Shown piece after piece: positions 22,303 to 31,135 of a DNA stretch of 64,000 nt; position 1 is the first letter of the stretch, and each line of letters opens with the position of its first letter. The position numbers were made by a program, and so were the translations under genes. This stretch comes from Acidobacteriota bacterium (GTDB lineage Bacteria; Acidobacteriota; Thermoanaerobaculia; Multivoradales; Multivoraceae): contig JAPPCR010000005.1 of assembly GCA_028875725.1 (NCBI GenBank), positions 317,501-381,500 of the forward strand, given 5' to 3'. The notes under the pieces were generated by a model. It saw nothing but the letters and a program-made list of their open reading frames with translations, was not told the DNA's origin and ran no database searches.

Positions 22303-22977
22303 GTGGAGCGGCTGGCGGAGGCCTGCCGGCAGGCAGGCAGGGAGCCGGAAGATGTCGCCCTGGTCGGCGCCTGCAAGCGGCAGCCGCTCGAGCGCATCGC
22401 CGCGGCGCTGGACGCCGGCCTCCGCGTCCTCGGCGAGAACCAGGTCCAGGAGGGCGAGGCGCACCGCGCTGCGCTGGTCAACGCCGGTTACGGCGACCAG
22501 GTCGCCTGGCACCTGATCGGACCGCTGCAGACGAACAAGGCGGCCCGCGCCTGCGACGCCTTCGACGTGTTCGAAGCGGTAGACCGGCCGAGGATCGCGG
22601 AGCGGCTCGACCGTGTTCTCGGCAGCCGGGGACTCGGCGTCCGCGGCTGTCTGCTCGAAGTGAACATCGGCCGCGAGCCGAGCAAGCACGGCTTCCTGCC
22701 CGAGGACACGGAAGCGATGCTGCGCATCGGCGAACTCGATCATCTGCGGGTGCGCGGCCTGATGGCGATTCCGCCGCAGCGCTCCGACGCGCGCGAATCC
22801 CGCGCCGACTTCGCCGCTCTCAGGCGCCTGCGCGACCGGATGGCCCAGCGCGGCCTGTTCGGCGACCGGGAGGGATGGCTGTCGATGGGCATGAGCGCCG
22901 ACTTCGAGGCCGCGGTCCTCGAGGGCGCCAGCCACGTGCGGATCGGTTCCGCGTTGTTCGGAGAGCGGCCGCCATAG
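22303..22977 (+). CDS. YggS/PROSC-family PLP homeostasis protein
   Basis: A PLP-binding alanine-racemase-fold protein without known catalysis that buffers vitamin B6 and amino-acid pools. The PLP lysine lies in VGACKRQP near the N-terminus; the conserved LGENQVQE, WHLIGPLQTNK and the C-terminal LSMGMSADFEAAVLEGASHVRIGSALFG motifs are all present. The first standard start in frame is the GTG at 22303. However, family alignment predicts more N-terminal residues, and the open frame continues upstream to a CTG at 22255 that overlaps the preceding stop (CTGA), encoding LSETPGKTAAERYAEI. The true start may therefore be that CTG (241 residues). Confidence 0.9.
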   Translation: MERLAEACRQAGREPEDVALVGACKRQPLERIAAALDAGLRVLGENQVQEGEAHRAALVNAGYGDQVAWHLIGPLQTNKAARACDAFDVFEAVDRPRIAERLDRVLGSRGLGVRGCLLEVNIGREPSKHGFLPEDTEAMLRIGELDHLRVRGLMAIPPQRSDARESRADFAALRRLRDRMAQRGLFGDREGWLSMGMSADFEAAVLEGASHVRIGSALFGERPP

Positions 22978-22993
22978 TGCTAGCGTTTACTGC

Positions 22994-24775
22994 TTGGAGA
23001 CTCTGTCCGACCTGCTTCGAGTCGTAGCGGAACGCTACGGCGGACGCGAGGCCCTGCTTTCCATCCGGCGCCATCGCCGGACGGACTCGCTTTCCGCGCG
23101 GGAGTTCCTCGACGCCGTCTGCCGGACCGCGAAGGCGCTCGAGTCGCACGGCGTAGCGAAGGGCGACCGTGTGGCGCTGTTCGCGACCAACCGGCCGGAG
23201 TGGCACATCGTCGACTTCGCCTGCCACCTGCTGGGCGCCGTGTCCGTGCCGATCTATCCGACTCTCAACGCGCCCCAGGTCGCCTACATCCTGCTCGACA
23301 GCGGCGCCGGCTGGATCTTCTACGACGACAAGGCGAAACGGGACCTGCTGTCAGGCATCGTTCCCAACGACGGCGGCGACGACGTCCAGGACGGCGATGA
23401 GCAGCGCGGTCTGCGCATGGTGGCGCTGGATGCCGAGGCCACCGCCCCCGGCGGCACCCACCTCGAAGCCCTGATCGCCGGAGCGCCGCCGGCCACGGAT
23501 GCCGACCTCGCGACGTTCAGCGGGCGGGTCGGCCAGGACGACACGGCGAGCATCATCTACACCTCCGGCACCACCGGCGACCCCAAGGGCGTGGTCCTGT
23601 CGCACCGGAACTTCGTCTCGAACATCCTGGCCTGCCAGGAGCTCTATCCGCTGGGGGAGGACGATCAGGCGCTCTCCTTCCTGCCGCTCTCCCACGTCTT
23701 CGAGCGCACGGTCGACTACCTCTTCTTCTACCGCGGAGTGTCGATCCACTACTCCCCCGCGATCGAGCGCGTCGCTGGCCTGATGCCGGACGTTCGGCCC
23801 ACCGTCCTGTGTTCGGTGCCCAGGCTCTACGAGAGCGCCTACCTGCGTATTCAGAACCTGTTCGCGAGCCAGCCGCCGGCCCGCCGCCGGCTGATCGCCT
23901 GGGCGCTCAAGGTCGGCAAGCGGCGGGCGGAACGTGGGGGCGCGGTGCTCCAGGGCCTGATCGCCGACCGCCTCGTGTTCCGCAAGATCAAGCAGCGGTT
24001 CGGGGGCCGCCTGCGGTTCGCCATTTCAGGCGGCGCCGCGATCGCCAATGAAGTCGCCGAGTTCTTCGACGCGATCGGCATCCGCCTCTACCAGGGCTAT
24101 GGACTGACCGAGACCGCACCGGTTCTGGCCGTGGAGTACCCCGGCGCCTCCCGCCGCGGCTCGGTCGGCACGGCCGCGCCGGGAGTCTCGCTTCGCATCG
24201 CGGACGACGGCGAGATCCTCGCCCGCACCGAGGGCCTGATGCAGGGCTACTGGAAGAAACCCGAGGCCACCGCCGAGGCGATCGACCGGGACGGCTGGTT
24301 CCACACCGGCGACATCGGCCGCCTCGACGACGACGGCTACCTCTACATCACGGACCGCAAGAAGGACCTCCTGGTGACGAGCGGCGGCAAGAACGTCGCG
24401 CCCCAGCCGATCGAGCAGATGCTGATCACGCACCCCGCCATCGCTCAGGTGGTCGTGGTCGGCGACGGCTACCCGTACCTCAACGCCCTGATCGTTCCGA
24501 ACTACGCGGAGCCGCCGGCGCCGTTCACCGACATGGACCCCTCGGAACTCCGCCAGGACCCGCGCCTCCAGGAGCTCGTCCAGGGCGTGCTCGACCGCGC
24601 GAACGAGCGGCTGCCGGCCCACGAGCGCCTGCGCCGCTTCCGGCTGCTCGAGCGCGAACTGACGCTAGAGGAGGGCGAGATCACTCCCACGCTGAAGGTG
24701 CGCAGGAAGATCGTCAACGAGCGCTACCGCGACGTGATCGCCTCGATGTACCTCAAGAGCCAACGCGTAGGCTGA
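22994..24775 (+). CDS. Long-chain fatty acyl-CoA synthetase (FadD15/FAA-type)
   Basis: This enzyme activates long-chain fatty acids to acyl-CoA with ATP. The 593-residue protein has the AMP-binding motif IIYTSGTTGDPKGVVLSHRN (about 187-206), LSFLPLSHVFERTVDY, QGYGLTETAP, the DGWFHTGDIG and DRKKDLLVTSGGKNVAPQPIE hinge motifs and a C-terminal NERYRDVI end. It belongs to the large eukaryote-like long-chain family rather than the E. coli FadD type. The start is TTG at 22994, 16 bp after the yggS stop. The last codons (encoding KSQRVG and stop) lie inside the first unit of the tandem repeat that follows. Confidence 0.92.
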   Translation: METLSDLLRVVAERYGGREALLSIRRHRRTDSLSAREFLDAVCRTAKALESHGVAKGDRVALFATNRPEWHIVDFACHLLGAVSVPIYPTLNAPQVAYILLDSGAGWIFYDDKAKRDLLSGIVPNDGGDDVQDGDEQRGLRMVALDAEATAPGGTHLEALIAGAPPATDADLATFSGRVGQDDTASIIYTSGTTGDPKGVVLSHRNFVSNILACQELYPLGEDDQALSFLPLSHVFERTVDYLFFYRGVSIHYSPAIERVAGLMPDVRPTVLCSVPRLYESAYLRIQNLFASQPPARRRLIAWALKVGKRRAERGGAVLQGLIADRLVFRKIKQRFGGRLRFAISGGAAIANEVAEFFDAIGIRLYQGYGLTETAPVLAVEYPGASRRGSVGTAAPGVSLRIADDGEILARTEGLMQGYWKKPEATAEAIDRDGWFHTGDIGRLDDDGYLYITDRKKDLLVTSGGKNVAPQPIEQMLITHPAIAQVVVVGDGYPYLNALIVPNYAEPPAPFTDMDPSELRQDPRLQELVQGVLDRANERLPAHERLRRFRLLERELTLEEGEITPTLKVRRKIVNERYRDVIASMYLKSQRVG

Positions 24776-24942
24776 ACAGCTGCAATCGACACTCCTTCGC
24801 TTCGATTGCATCAAGAGCCAGCGCGTAGGCTGAACAGGTGAAATCGACACCCGTTCACTTCGATTGCATCAAGAGCCAGCGCTTAGGCTGAACAGCTGCA
24901 ATCGACACTCCTTCGCTTCGATTGCATCAAGAGCCAGCGCGT
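24754..24942 (+). repeat. 58-bp tandem repeat, three full units plus a partial fourth
   Basis: Units start at 24754, 24812, 24870 and 24928 (the last only 15 bp). Each full unit contains the last codons and stop of the acyl-CoA ligase gene (KSQRVG-stop), then a hairpin with arms around AATCGA/TCGATT; in units 1 and 3 the arms reach 9 bp (TGCAATCGA/TCGATTGCA). The array ends exactly at the stop codon of the convergent DUF3467 gene. It looks like a gene end plus its transcription terminator that was amplified in place. Confidence 0.93.
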
Positions 24943-25256
24943 CAGTTGACGCGGCTGGGCGCTTCCGTCGGGTCGGGCGCCTCTTCGATCACGCCGTGGA
25001 CCTCCTCGTAGCGCCGCAGGTTCGTGCCCAGGGCCCGGATGATCCGCTTGAGATGCCCGGGGCTCGTCACGATCCGGGCGCTGACGATGCCCTGAGGCGG
25101 AACCACGTTGATGAAGTCGAGGATGAACTCCTCGCGGGTGTGCGTGATGCGCAGCAGGTTGGAGTAGGCCCCCTTGAGCTCGGCGTCGCCGATCTTGACG
25201 TTGATCGACGAGGACGCATCCTGCTCGCCCGGTCCTTCCTTGGGTTGGTCGCTCAT
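24942..25256 (-). CDS. DUF3467-family small protein
   Basis: This 104-residue protein is a nearly complete DUF3467 domain: IKIGDAELKGAYSNLLRITHTREEF-like start, LDFINVVPPQGIVSARIVTSPGHLKRIIRALGTNL in the middle. The function of the family is unknown. The start at 25256 has a strong GGAGG and overlaps the stop of the ABC ATPase gene by 4 bp (ATGA), so it is translated from the end of the exporter operon. Longer upstream frames are not needed. Confidence 0.85.
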   Translation of the reverse strand: MSDQPKEGPGEQDASSSINVKIGDAELKGAYSNLLRITHTREEFILDFINVVPPQGIVSARIVTSPGHLKRIIRALGTNLRRYEEVHGVIEEAPDPTEAPSRVN

Positions 25257-26593
25257 TCGATCCTCCGTTGGTCGCCGGCCTGGTCGCCGGGCGAGAGCCA
25301 GTCGATGTCGCTCCGCGAGCCCAGCGTCTCCACCTGCCACTCGTGGTCGGGCAGGTAGAGACCGATGCTCCTCAGCGACGTGCTCTCCGTCACCGTGAAC
25401 CGGAGCGCCCGGCGGCGGTAATCGTACGCCCTGCCGTCGCGGGCGTGAACAGCGATGTCCACGGTGTACTCGCCCGGCGCCAGCCGCAGCTCCGGACAGA
25501 CGAGCCGCACTCGCACGGGCCCGGCCAGAGAGCGCGGTTCGTAGCCGGCCAGATCGGTGTTGGTGCCCCAGCAGTCGACGCCCCGCGGCGTCTTGACGCC
25601 GACGCCGAAGACGAAGTCGGACAGTTCCTCTCTTGGTTCGACGTCGAGCTCGAAGGCCACCGCTTCCCCGCAGTGGACGTGGTAGCGCTCCTGCCGCTCC
25701 TCGCCGGCCAGCAGGCGCGCCGCCAGGATCCGGGCCTGGCCCGAACCCCAGCGCGCGACCTCTTCGGCAGTGTCCGCGGTCGCGGTCGTGGCGTGTTCGC
25801 CTTCAGCCGACTGGCGGCGCCGGTCGTGGGCCTCGCCCTCGCGCGCCGCCACCGACTCCAGGTAGGCGTCGATGACCCGTCGCGTCGACCCCAGACCCCG
25901 GACCCGCCCGCCATCCAGCCACATCGCCCGGTCGCAGATCTCGTCGATCAGGGTCATCGTGTGGCTGACCACGAGCAGCGTTCCGCCCCCGGCCAGGTGC
26001 TCCTCGATCCGCGCCAGGCAGCGGTGAACGAACTCCTCGTCGCCGACGGCCAGGACCTCGTCGACCAGGAGCACTTCCGGGTCGGTATGAATGGCGACCG
26101 AGAAGCCGAGCCGCACGTACATGCCGGAGGAGTAGTACTTGATCGGCTCCTCGATGAAGTCGCCGAGACCCGCGAACTCCACGATGTCGTCGTAGCGCTG
26201 CTCGATCCGCCGGCGGCTCAGCCCGAGCAGCGCCCCGTTGATGAAGATGTTCTCCCGGCCGGAGATCTCGGGATGAAAGCCCGCGCCGAGCTCGATCAGG
26301 GCCGCGACCCGTCCGTTCACCGAGAGTTCGCCGGAAGTCGGCGGCAGCAGACCGGCCACGAGCTTGATCAGCGTCGACTTGCCCGAACCGTTGCCGCCGA
26401 TGATCCCCACCGCCTCCCCGGCCCCGACCTCGAAGCTGACGTCGGTCAGGGCCTCGACGACTTCACCCGAGGCCAGGCCCCCGGTCAGGCTGCCTTCGAG
26501 CAGCGCGCTCTTCAGCGTCCGCAGCCGGTATCCGCCGGCGGCGCGCCGGTACCGCTTGCACAGGCCGCTCGCCGCAACCGCCGGCGGGCTCAA
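25253..26593 (-). CDS. ABC polysaccharide exporter ATPase (Wzt/TagH-like) with C-terminal sugar-recognition domain
   Basis: This is the cytoplasmic ATPase of an ABC-2 exporter for O-antigen, teichoic-acid or capsule-like polymers. Residues 1-245 are the nucleotide-binding domain: IIGGNGSGKSTLIKLVAGLL (Walker A), ISGRENIFINGALLGLSRR, the signature region SSGMYVRLGFSVAIHTDPEVLLVDE. Residues about 270-446 form a Wzt-type beta-sandwich domain (GVGVKTPRGVDCWGTNT is the typical piece) that binds the modified end of the finished polymer. The start is TTG at 26593, one base after the permease stop. The C-terminal domain implies a chain-terminating modification made elsewhere. Confidence 0.92.
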   Translation of the reverse strand: MSPPAVAASGLCKRYRRAAGGYRLRTLKSALLEGSLTGGLASGEVVEALTDVSFEVGAGEAVGIIGGNGSGKSTLIKLVAGLLPPTSGELSVNGRVAALIELGAGFHPEISGRENIFINGALLGLSRRRIEQRYDDIVEFAGLGDFIEEPIKYYSSGMYVRLGFSVAIHTDPEVLLVDEVLAVGDEEFVHRCLARIEEHLAGGGTLLVVSHTMTLIDEICDRAMWLDGGRVRGLGSTRRVIDAYLESVAAREGEAHDRRRQSAEGEHATTATADTAEEVARWGSGQARILAARLLAGEERQERYHVHCGEAVAFELDVEPREELSDFVFGVGVKTPRGVDCWGTNTDLAGYEPRSLAGPVRVRLVCPELRLAPGEYTVDIAVHARDGRAYDYRRRALRFTVTESTSLRSIGLYLPDHEWQVETLGSRSDIDWLSPGDQAGDQRRIE

Positions 26594-26594
26594 C

Positions 26595-27407
26595 TCAGAC
26601 CGCCTCGGCCAGGGTGTCGGAGAGGCGGGAGAAGAGGCCCGCGCCCGCCACCCACGACACGGCGGCGATCGCGGCCATGATCACCCACAAGTGGGGTTCG
26701 GGCAGGCGGCCGAAGAACAGAAGGTCCTGGGTCGCGGTGGTGAACGAAGTCATCGGGTTCAGTTGCACCACCCGCGCGAACTGGGGCGGAAGATCGTTCA
26801 GGGTGTAGATGATCGGCGCGAGGAAGAACGCCAGCACGAGCAGATTGCCGAGGAGATCCCGCACGTCCTTGAAGTGAACGCAGAGTGCCGCCAGCGCGAA
26901 GGCGAGGCCGGCGACCATGACCAGCTCGATCGCCAGGACGGCCGGCAGCAGGACGGCCGTCCAGCCGGAGATCGGATAGCCGAGCAGCCGGCCGGCGACC
27001 AGAGCGACCCCGACGATCGGCAGCGCCAGGAGGAAGTGCACCAGGTTCGCCGCCACGGCGACCGCCGGCAGCACCTCGACCGGAAACACCGCCTTCCGGA
27101 TCAGGCCGCCGTTGGCGGTGAGGGACGTGCAGCCTTCCAGCAGGGAGGTGGAGACCCAGATCCAGGGGAACAGGCCGGTCACGAGAAACACGCCGTAGGG
27201 CTCGACCGCCACCAGGTCCGAGCGCTTCAGAATCATGCCGAACACGAACGAGTAGACGGCGAGCAGGAGGAGCGGATTGAGCAGGGACCACAGGAACCCC
27301 AGGACGCTTCCCCGGTAGCGGGCGCGCAGCTCGCGCATGACCAGAGTCCAGAGCAGGCTGCGGTAGCGGACCAGCGTTCGGGCCAAGTCGACCATTGCCG
27401 CGAGCAT
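26595..27407 (-). CDS. ABC-2 polysaccharide exporter permease (Wzm/TagG-like)
   Basis: This 270-residue integral membrane protein has six predicted helices. The N-terminal amphipathic segment RSLLWTLVMRELRARYRGSVLG and the first helix WSLLNPLLLLAVYSFVFG are typical of ABC-2 polysaccharide permeases, as is the C-terminal APIIYTLNDLP ... LNPMTSFTTATQDLLFFG region. It pairs with the downstream ATPase. Two starts are possible, 27407 (MLAAMVDL) and 27395 (MVDL); the first lies one base after the upstream stop and is used here. The transported sugar polymer cannot be identified from sequence. Confidence 0.9.
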   Translation of the reverse strand: MLAAMVDLARTLVRYRSLLWTLVMRELRARYRGSVLGFLWSLLNPLLLLAVYSFVFGMILKRSDLVAVEPYGVFLVTGLFPWIWVSTSLLEGCTSLTANGGLIRKAVFPVEVLPAVAVAANLVHFLLALPIVGVALVAGRLLGYPISGWTAVLLPAVLAIELVMVAGLAFALAALCVHFKDVRDLLGNLLVLAFFLAPIIYTLNDLPPQFARVVQLNPMTSFTTATQDLLFFGRLPEPHLWVIMAAIAAVSWVAGAGLFSRLSDTLAEAV

Positions 27408-27408
27408 C

Positions 27409-29640
27409 TTACGCGGGTGCGCGGGCCGGACCGCCGGTCTCGCACTCGAGGTACACCGGCGCCCCGGCAAGCACGGCGGGAACCCGGTCGAGTTCCCGTC
27501 CATCGCGGTCTCGCACCGCGCGTACCTCCCTCCGCGGCCGGTAGGAGCGACCGCGGCCGTCCAGCGCCCAGACGACCAGGACTTCGCGCCCCTCCCGAAG
27601 CGCCCGGTAGCCGCGCAGCCCTGACGGCATCCGCAGGCGTACGACTTCCGCGCCGGCCAGCTCGCGCTGGAGTTGACGCAGGGCGAGCCAGGCCGGACGC
27701 CGCCGCAGGCCGTCGCCCCGCGGGTCGAGCAATCCGTAACCCGCGGCCGCCAACTGCCACCAGTACACGCGCTCCGCCAGACCGCTGCCCAGCGCCTCCA
27801 GGGCATAGCGGACGAGGTAGCTGGCCTGAGCGTCCTCGTCCACGGCGACATCGCGGCCGGCGGGAGCGTGCGGACCCTCGGCGAGCGGCCAGTTGAACTC
27901 GGTGACCCAGCTCCTGTCCGACGCGCAGTCCGGGGCCCTGCGAGCCAGGGAGCGCAGAACCGCCAGCTTGCCGGCGAGGTCGAAGCCGAGCTGGCGGTTC
28001 TCCGGCGCGCCCCGCCGGTCGACGTAGAGCTGGCTCGCCAGAACGTCGAACCGGCGCTCCCGCTGTCCCGAGTGGATCAGAGCCGCTGTCGCGTGAGGCT
28101 CGAAGTCGATCACCGCGGGTGCGAGAACGCATGCGTCGCGGCACTGGGCCCGTACGGCCTCGGCGCCGGCCGCCAGCAGGTTCCAGTAGTCACCGGGCCG
28201 CCAGACGCCCCACTTGCTGCGATTGGGCGCCTGGCCGATCAGGAACCGGCGCCCGCAGGGAGCGAGCGCGGCCGCGGCTTCCTCGACCCGCCGTCGCCAG
28301 AGCTTGGCGTCCCGAACCAGCGACCGGTCCTGGCTGAACTGGAACACCAGGTCGACCGGCCGCTCGCCACGGCGGAGAGTCCGCGCCAGTTCCAGCAGGC
28401 CGCCGTCGACGCCCTGCCAGAGGTGGAAGCGCAGGAGGACGGTGTCGACTCCGAGCTCCTCGACCGCCCCGGCCAGGGAAGAGACCGGGGCCGAGCCGGG
28501 TCCGATCGCGACGCCCAGGCCGCCGAAGCGGACCGGCGCCGGCGCGCGGTCCAGGGCACGCCTGACGCGACGCGCCTCCGCGACCGACAGGAGCAGCGGT
28601 CCGGCGGATCGAAGCAGCGGCCGAGCGTGGTGGCCGGCGTCGCGCAGGCGCACGCCGAGGCGCTGGCCGCGGGTGGCCTGCTGATGCGGCTGATCGGTCA
28701 GTGGATCCCAGACCGTGCGCTCGGTGGCCATGGCCCCGCGTTCCGCGTCGGGAACGTGGGGGTGGGCGCGGCGGCGCGGCAGGAGGAGATCGGACAGACG
28801 CCGCAGGCCCCGGCGCGCGCCCTGCTTCGATCCCAACTTGAAACGGAACGCGCGGTGGCAGGTCTCGAACCAGATTTGCTGAAGCCGCGGCAGGCCGCCC
28901 GGCCGGTAGCCGGCCAGGTACTCGGCGCGATCCTCCGGCCGCAGCACCGGCATCCGGCTGAGGTCCCTCAGTCGCTGACTGGTCGACAGCCGTCGGCGGA
29001 AACGGGCGCGGTTCAGGTCGACCAGGAAGAGCTTCGCCTCGGTCGTCGCTTCCGACAGGAGGACGTTGCCGGAGGTCAGATCCCTGAACCAGACGCCGTG
29101 GCGGTGCAGCTCCGCGGCCAGCGCCCCGACCCTCCGCAACAGGGTCGGGCCGTGGATTCCGGGAAACTGGTCGGGTCCGTCGCCGCCGTTCAGGGCCCGC
29201 AGGACGTAGCGCAACTCCAGCGCGTCCGGCACCAGGCGGCAGACGTACCAGGCGGGACCGTCGATGGTGTTGGATTCCGCATAGAGGAGGGGTTCCGGCG
29301 TCGGGATCCCGAGACGCCGGAAGCGGAGCGCGGCCCGGAAGCTCAGGCGAGCCCGGCTGCCCCGGCGCCGGCGGCGGAGCCGCGCGTGCAGATCGTCGTG
29401 GCGGAACTGCTTGACGACCACGGCCGTCTCGGTCGCCTCCGCGGGCCCTCGCCAGCCGGCTTCGTAGAGGTAGCTCCGTCCCCAGTGCAGGCTGCGCCGG
29501 CCGCTCCCCGGGTCCAGCAGCCGGCGCAGGGTCTCCTCGAAGCCGGCACCCAGGTCACCGTCCACGGCGGTCGGCGTGACGGCGCCCGTGAGGTCGTCGA
29601 ACTCGAACCGGCGTTCCGGTCCTTCGGCCCTGGCCGTCAA
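27409..29640 (-). CDS. Predicted WaaP/Kdo-kinase-like domain fused to a TIM-barrel glycosidase-like domain
   Basis: This is a two-domain protein of about 743 residues. Residues about 50-290 resemble the lipopolysaccharide kinase (Kdo/WaaP, RIO-like) family: ATP-binding lysine in VVVKQFRHDDL (Lys77), catalytic loop HGVWFRDLTSGNVLL (Asp187, Asn192) and metal-binding LVDLNRARF (Asp208). After a basic linker, residues about 365-743 look like a glycoside-hydrolase TIM barrel: VDTVLLRFHLWQG, DLVFQFSQD, and WVTEFNWPLAE, whose Glu581 sits where such barrels carry a catalytic acid; YWWQLAAAGYGLLDP and an IgG-like tail follow. The start is unsure: TTG at 29640 overlaps the rng stop (TTGA); GTG at 29565 is an alternative. 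The open frame continues farther upstream, but that part is antisense-free overlap with rng and unlikely coding. It precedes the exporter genes, so it may modify or trim the exported glycan. Confidence 0.7.
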   Translation of the reverse strand: MTARAEGPERRFEFDDLTGAVTPTAVDGDLGAGFEETLRRLLDPGSGRRSLHWGRSYLYEAGWRGPAEATETAVVVKQFRHDDLHARLRRRRRGSRARLSFRAALRFRRLGIPTPEPLLYAESNTIDGPAWYVCRLVPDALELRYVLRALNGGDGPDQFPGIHGPTLLRRVGALAAELHRHGVWFRDLTSGNVLLSEATTEAKLFLVDLNRARFRRRLSTSQRLRDLSRMPVLRPEDRAEYLAGYRPGGLPRLQQIWFETCHRAFRFKLGSKQGARRGLRRLSDLLLPRRRAHPHVPDAERGAMATERTVWDPLTDQPHQQATRGQRLGVRLRDAGHHARPLLRSAGPLLLSVAEARRVRRALDRAPAPVRFGGLGVAIGPGSAPVSSLAGAVEELGVDTVLLRFHLWQGVDGGLLELARTLRRGERPVDLVFQFSQDRSLVRDAKLWRRRVEEAAAALAPCGRRFLIGQAPNRSKWGVWRPGDYWNLLAAGAEAVRAQCRDACVLAPAVIDFEPHATAALIHSGQRERRFDVLASQLYVDRRGAPENRQLGFDLAGKLAVLRSLARRAPDCASDRSWVTEFNWPLAEGPHAPAGRDVAVDEDAQASYLVRYALEALGSGLAERVYWWQLAAAGYGLLDPRGDGLRRRPAWLALRQLQRELAGAEVVRLRMPSGLRGYRALREGREVLVVWALDGRGRSYRPRREVRAVRDRDGRELDRVPAVLAGAPVYLECETGGPARAPA

Positions 29641-31103
29641 GGCCCTTCGATCTCGGTTACGACGAAGTGCTCCCGATCGAGGTCCGGATCCGCCCGCAGC
29701 AGGATGGGGACGTCGAACGCTCCCTGCATCCCGTCCAGCACGTCCGATTCGGAACCGTTCAGGCCGTCCAGCACCTCCGGGTGGACCCGCACCGCCAACT
29801 GGCGGCAACCGCGGCCGGCGTGCGCCAGACAGGTTCGCCGCAACTCCAGGCAGATCGTCGCGACGGACTTGATACGGCCCCGGCCCCGGCAGGTCGGGCA
29901 GGGCCCCATGAGCGCCCGCTCCAGGTTCTCGCGCCGCCTCTGCCGGGTTAGTTGGACCAGGCCGAACTCCGAGATCTCGAGCACCCGCTTCCGGGCCCGG
30001 TCCTTCCGCAGTTCCGCCTCGAGCCGCGTGAACACCGTGCGACGATCTTCTTCGTGCTCCATGTCGATCAGGTCGATGACGAGGATGCCGGACAGGTCCC
30101 GCAGCCGTATCTGGCGGACGGCTTCCGCCACCGCTTCGAGATTGGTCCGGAGGACCGTGTCGCGGAAACCGCCACGGCCGACATCGCGGCCGGAGTTCAC
30201 GTCGATGGCCACCAGCGCCTCGGTCTGATTGATGATCAGGTAGCCGCCGGAGGGCAGCGGCGCCCGCGGCTCCAGCGCGGCGTCGACGCCAGCGTCGATC
30301 CGGTAGCGATCGAACAGACCGCGGCGGCTCTTCTCCAGCCTCGTCAGGAGTTCCGGCTGGACCCGCCCGAGGTACTCGCGGATGACCCTGTGCGCATCGG
30401 CGCCATCGACCAGCAGGGCGCTGAAGTCCTCCCCGAAGTGGTCGCGAATCACGCGTACCGCGAGTTCTTCCTCCTGGTGGAGCAGTGCCGGGGCCGCGGT
30501 TGCGGCCGCCCGCCCCTCGATCTCCCGCCAGACCTCCGCCAGAACCTCGTACTCCCTCCCGAGGTCCTCCGCCGGCGCCCCCGCCGCCGCCGTGCGCACG
30601 ATGCATCCCGTCGCTTCGAGCGCATCGCCCCACCGTTCCAGGGCCACCGTCTGCAGACGCGCCCGTTCGTCCGGTTCCTCGATCCGCCTGGAGATCCCCA
30701 ACCGACCGGCCAGGGGCGTCAGCACCAGGTACCGGCCGGGAAGCGTGATCTCGGTCGTGACCCGGGGTCCCTTGTCCGCCAGTCTTTCCCTGGCGATCTG
30801 AACGACGATTTCCTGGCCACGCCGCGGGATGCCGGAGCTCATCCGCCGGCCGTCTCCGCCTGGCGCTCCCGACTCGTAAACCGCCATCTCCTCGAGGTAC
30901 AGGTAGCCGTCCCGTTCCAGTCCCAGGTCGATGAAGGCAGCCCTCATGCCGGGAAGAACCCGCCGTACCCTCCCCTTGTAGATGTTGCCGACGAGGCCGC
31001 GGCCACGATGGCGCTCGACGAAGAACTCCACCAGCCGGCCGGCCTCCAGGACGGCGAGGCGGGTCTGGTGCGGGTCGCCTTCGACCAGAAGCTCCCTGTG
31101 CAT
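29637..31103 (-). CDS. rng: Ribonuclease G/E family protein
   Basis: This 488-residue protein is RNase G-like. The S1 domain reads VGNIYKGRVRRVLPGMRAAFIDLG (about 40-63), the catalytic DNase I-like core has VAIDVNSGRDV and ILVIDLIDMEHEEDR with the two metal-binding aspartates, and the zinc-link CPTCRGRGR lies near residue 405. RNase G trims 16S rRNA and degrades mRNAs. It follows rodA by 32 bp, the usual position of rng after mreBCD in many bacteria (in E. coli rng follows the mre-maf cluster). The long C-terminal scaffold of RNase E is missing. Confidence 0.94.
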   Translation of the reverse strand: MHRELLVEGDPHQTRLAVLEAGRLVEFFVERHRGRGLVGNIYKGRVRRVLPGMRAAFIDLGLERDGYLYLEEMAVYESGAPGGDGRRMSSGIPRRGQEIVVQIARERLADKGPRVTTEITLPGRYLVLTPLAGRLGISRRIEEPDERARLQTVALERWGDALEATGCIVRTAAAGAPAEDLGREYEVLAEVWREIEGRAAATAAPALLHQEEELAVRVIRDHFGEDFSALLVDGADAHRVIREYLGRVQPELLTRLEKSRRGLFDRYRIDAGVDAALEPRAPLPSGGYLIINQTEALVAIDVNSGRDVGRGGFRDTVLRTNLEAVAEAVRQIRLRDLSGILVIDLIDMEHEEDRRTVFTRLEAELRKDRARKRVLEISEFGLVQLTRQRRRENLERALMGPCPTCRGRGRIKSVATICLELRRTCLAHAGRGCRQLAVRVHPEVLDGLNGSESDVLDGMQGAFDVPILLRADPDLDREHFVVTEIEGP

Positions 31104-31135
31104 GTCGTTGCCGGCGGCCGCCCCTGACGGCCCGC

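Noticed and set aside
24754..24942. CRISPR array
   Set aside because: The 58-bp units follow each other directly with no unique spacers, include a gene end, and there are no cas genes in the window.
29641..30633. Upstream extension of the kinase/glycosidase fusion frame (open for a further 331 codons)
   Set aside because: This part overlaps rng in another frame and reads as low-complexity Arg/Gly/Ala/Pro sequence; kinase similarity begins only after the rng stop.
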